Assembly: GCA_024138025.1 (NCBI GenBank)
Contig: JAMXBD010001400.1
Span: 124,001-188,000, forward strand
Reading direction: 5' to 3'
DNA from: Combretum micranthum
Lineage: Eukaryota; Streptophyta; Magnoliopsida; Myrtales; Combretaceae
DNA: 64,000 nucleotides
Part shown: piece after piece, positions 62,641 to 64,000 of the stretch
Numbering within the stretch: position 1 is the first letter of the stretch
How the letters are laid out: each line of letters opens with the position of its first letter
Position numbers and translations under genes: made by a program
Notes under the pieces: model-generated
Databases searched by the model: none
Seen by the model: only the letters and a program-made list of their open reading frames with translations
Told to the model about the DNA's origin: nothing

Positions 62641-64000
62641 ATATTATTCATATAATTTTTTTCTCTAAATTCGTTTTATATAATTTTTTTTAAAATATTA
62701 AACATATAATATCCTCCTCATTTAATTATATCAACTATCAATAGCATCTTACCAAATAAAACAACAATAACTCATGAAAGTTTCCTAAATTTTTAATGTG
62801 TTTTTTGCGTTTCATTGCAATACCATTATGACAGTAAAGTGGTGAAAGCTAGTATCCATTCCCTTAAATGTCAATATCCATCCTGTTTTGACCAATTAAA
62901 TGTACACCATACAGCACAAGTTACATAAATAGCAAATTGTAAATTTTCATGCGTGTGATAGCACTTGGTAAAAGATGCTTTATTCATCCTGGTCATGGTG
63001 CATCTTATTCAACTCCACATAAGAGAAAGTTAATCTCATCCAAAATCAAAATAATTTATTCATTTCTTGTGACTTTTTGCTAATGACATTCTCTATTATA
63101 ATTTACAAGTCGCTATGAGTGATATTTCATATTTGTGACCCCTTTTCTAGATTCATTTGATTGCTTCCTACGTAAAGATGTCATTTTCTATTATCATATA
63201 ATATGCTCACCCAACCGTGGTCCAGTTCTTGTTTGCCTAGGCAAACCAAGACACCAAACTAACAATATTATTTTATACTAAAAAGTGGGGAGAGAAAAGG
63301 AAAGACCCACTTTATTTTATCTTGACCCAATGACTTTGTTGCAGAAAAAGCACTAAAATTTCACTTCCTATGCATATGTCAGCTTGGTGGCTTGTTCAGT
63401 CATTACCAGAGGGAACCTTCCCACTATTTTCCTATGATGTCACCGTAACTTTAACATGAATTTTCTGTCATGTTCACCGGGTCAAGCACTATCATTGATA
63501 ATGAACTTGCCGTGTAATGGTCTGAGTTTTCTCATTAGCCAATAGCATTTTCGAGTTATCCTTATTTTCCTTATGAAAATCAGCAACTGGGAGTTTAAAA
63601 ATTTTTACAAACTAAGTAGACTCTAGTTATGCTCAACATAATCAAGAAACTATAGTCTTGACGAAAGGGGAAAAAATGTTTAGTCTATTTATTTCATCAT
63701 ATTCTAATTATTTTAGTATTATATTTTTTGTAATTTTCAAACAGATATTTGTGAAGAAAGAGACACCAATGAAAAACTAATAATTTGACTCATAAGTAAG
63801 GTGTTCACGGTTCGATTAACCAGTCTATGACTCTATTTTTTAAACCTAATTATAATGATCGGTTTTTTAATATCGCGAACCTTAAACAATCTATTGTAAA
63901 TTTATAAATGGTAAACCACCTTAACGGTTAACCATTTTTTTAATTAGTTTTTTCGGTTTTCAATGTTTAACCATTTAATATAATAGTTTCAATAAATCAA
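62641..64000. other. Right flank, no gene seen
   Basis: AT-rich intergenic DNA. The only structure noticed is a perfect 16-bp palindrome GTTTGCCTAGGCAAAC (63231-63246) and a stretch of GGTT/AACC-type short repeats at about 63800-63990. No reading frame, RNA gene or terminal repeat pair is supported. Confidence 0.4.

Noticed and set aside
1..64000. tRNA or rRNA genes
   Set aside because: No cloverleaf or rRNA-like segment was recognised on either strand by eye; a covariance-model scan would be needed to exclude small ones.

Overview
This window is repeat-dense, AT-rich flowering-plant nuclear DNA. I recognise no intact host gene. Almost everything identifiable is a transposable element, a broken piece of one, or an old viral insertion, many nested inside each other. 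The plant assignment rests on Ty1/copia and Ty3/gypsy (chromodomain) retroelements, a MuDR-type MULE with a plant mobile domain (PMD) gene, solo LTRs and caulimovirid-like sequence.

Layout. 1-9130: a decayed Ty1/copia element (gag, protease, integrase, reverse transcriptase, RNase H, polypurine tract, 3' LTR start), cut in the protease region by solo LTR A (1835-5392). 9130-10813: non-coding DNA with a 29-bp inverted repeat (9520-9631). 10814-12313: a 1.5-kb internally deleted chromodomain Ty3/gypsy element with ~255-bp LTRs. 12314-17032: non-coding, with a probable LTR/leader-like repeat. 17033-17400: a possible gag start. 17560-27080: a minus-strand endogenous pararetrovirus-like relic split by solo LTR I (19326-21006) and solo LTR B (21898-25606). 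27740-62640: one MULE blown up to ~35 kb by nested insertions. 62641-64000: ordinary AT-rich flank.

The MULE carries a mudrA-like transposase on the plus strand: an N-terminal exon near 31 kb, a main exon from 44037, the catalytic region at 48814-49810, and SWIM plus zinc knuckle at 55865-56280. A PMD (MAIN/MAIL1-like) gene follows 136 bp later (56416-62114). Both ends hold 25-nt subterminal repeat units. Insertions inside it are H, an outer repeat K (holding C and D), E, an outer LTR-like repeat J (holding F), and G. Subtracting them leaves roughly 7-8 kb, a normal autonomous MULE size. Both genes are now broken.

The most distinctive observation is one solo-LTR family (A-G, 3.2-5.4 kb). Read in sense it begins with a TGTAAACCCC-like end and finishes with a GGGGCGTGACA-like end; all seven copies have 5-bp target duplications. 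All seven keep one gene-like layout: (usually) a TATA box, a first exon ending in a GTAA donor, a 1.3-2.5 kb intron, a 62-99 nt second exon between AG and GTGAGT, and a family-variable short-repeat cassette. I found no coding region in them. Boundaries of A-I come from TG/CA ends plus target duplications; boundaries of J, K, the MULE ends and the viral relic are approximate.
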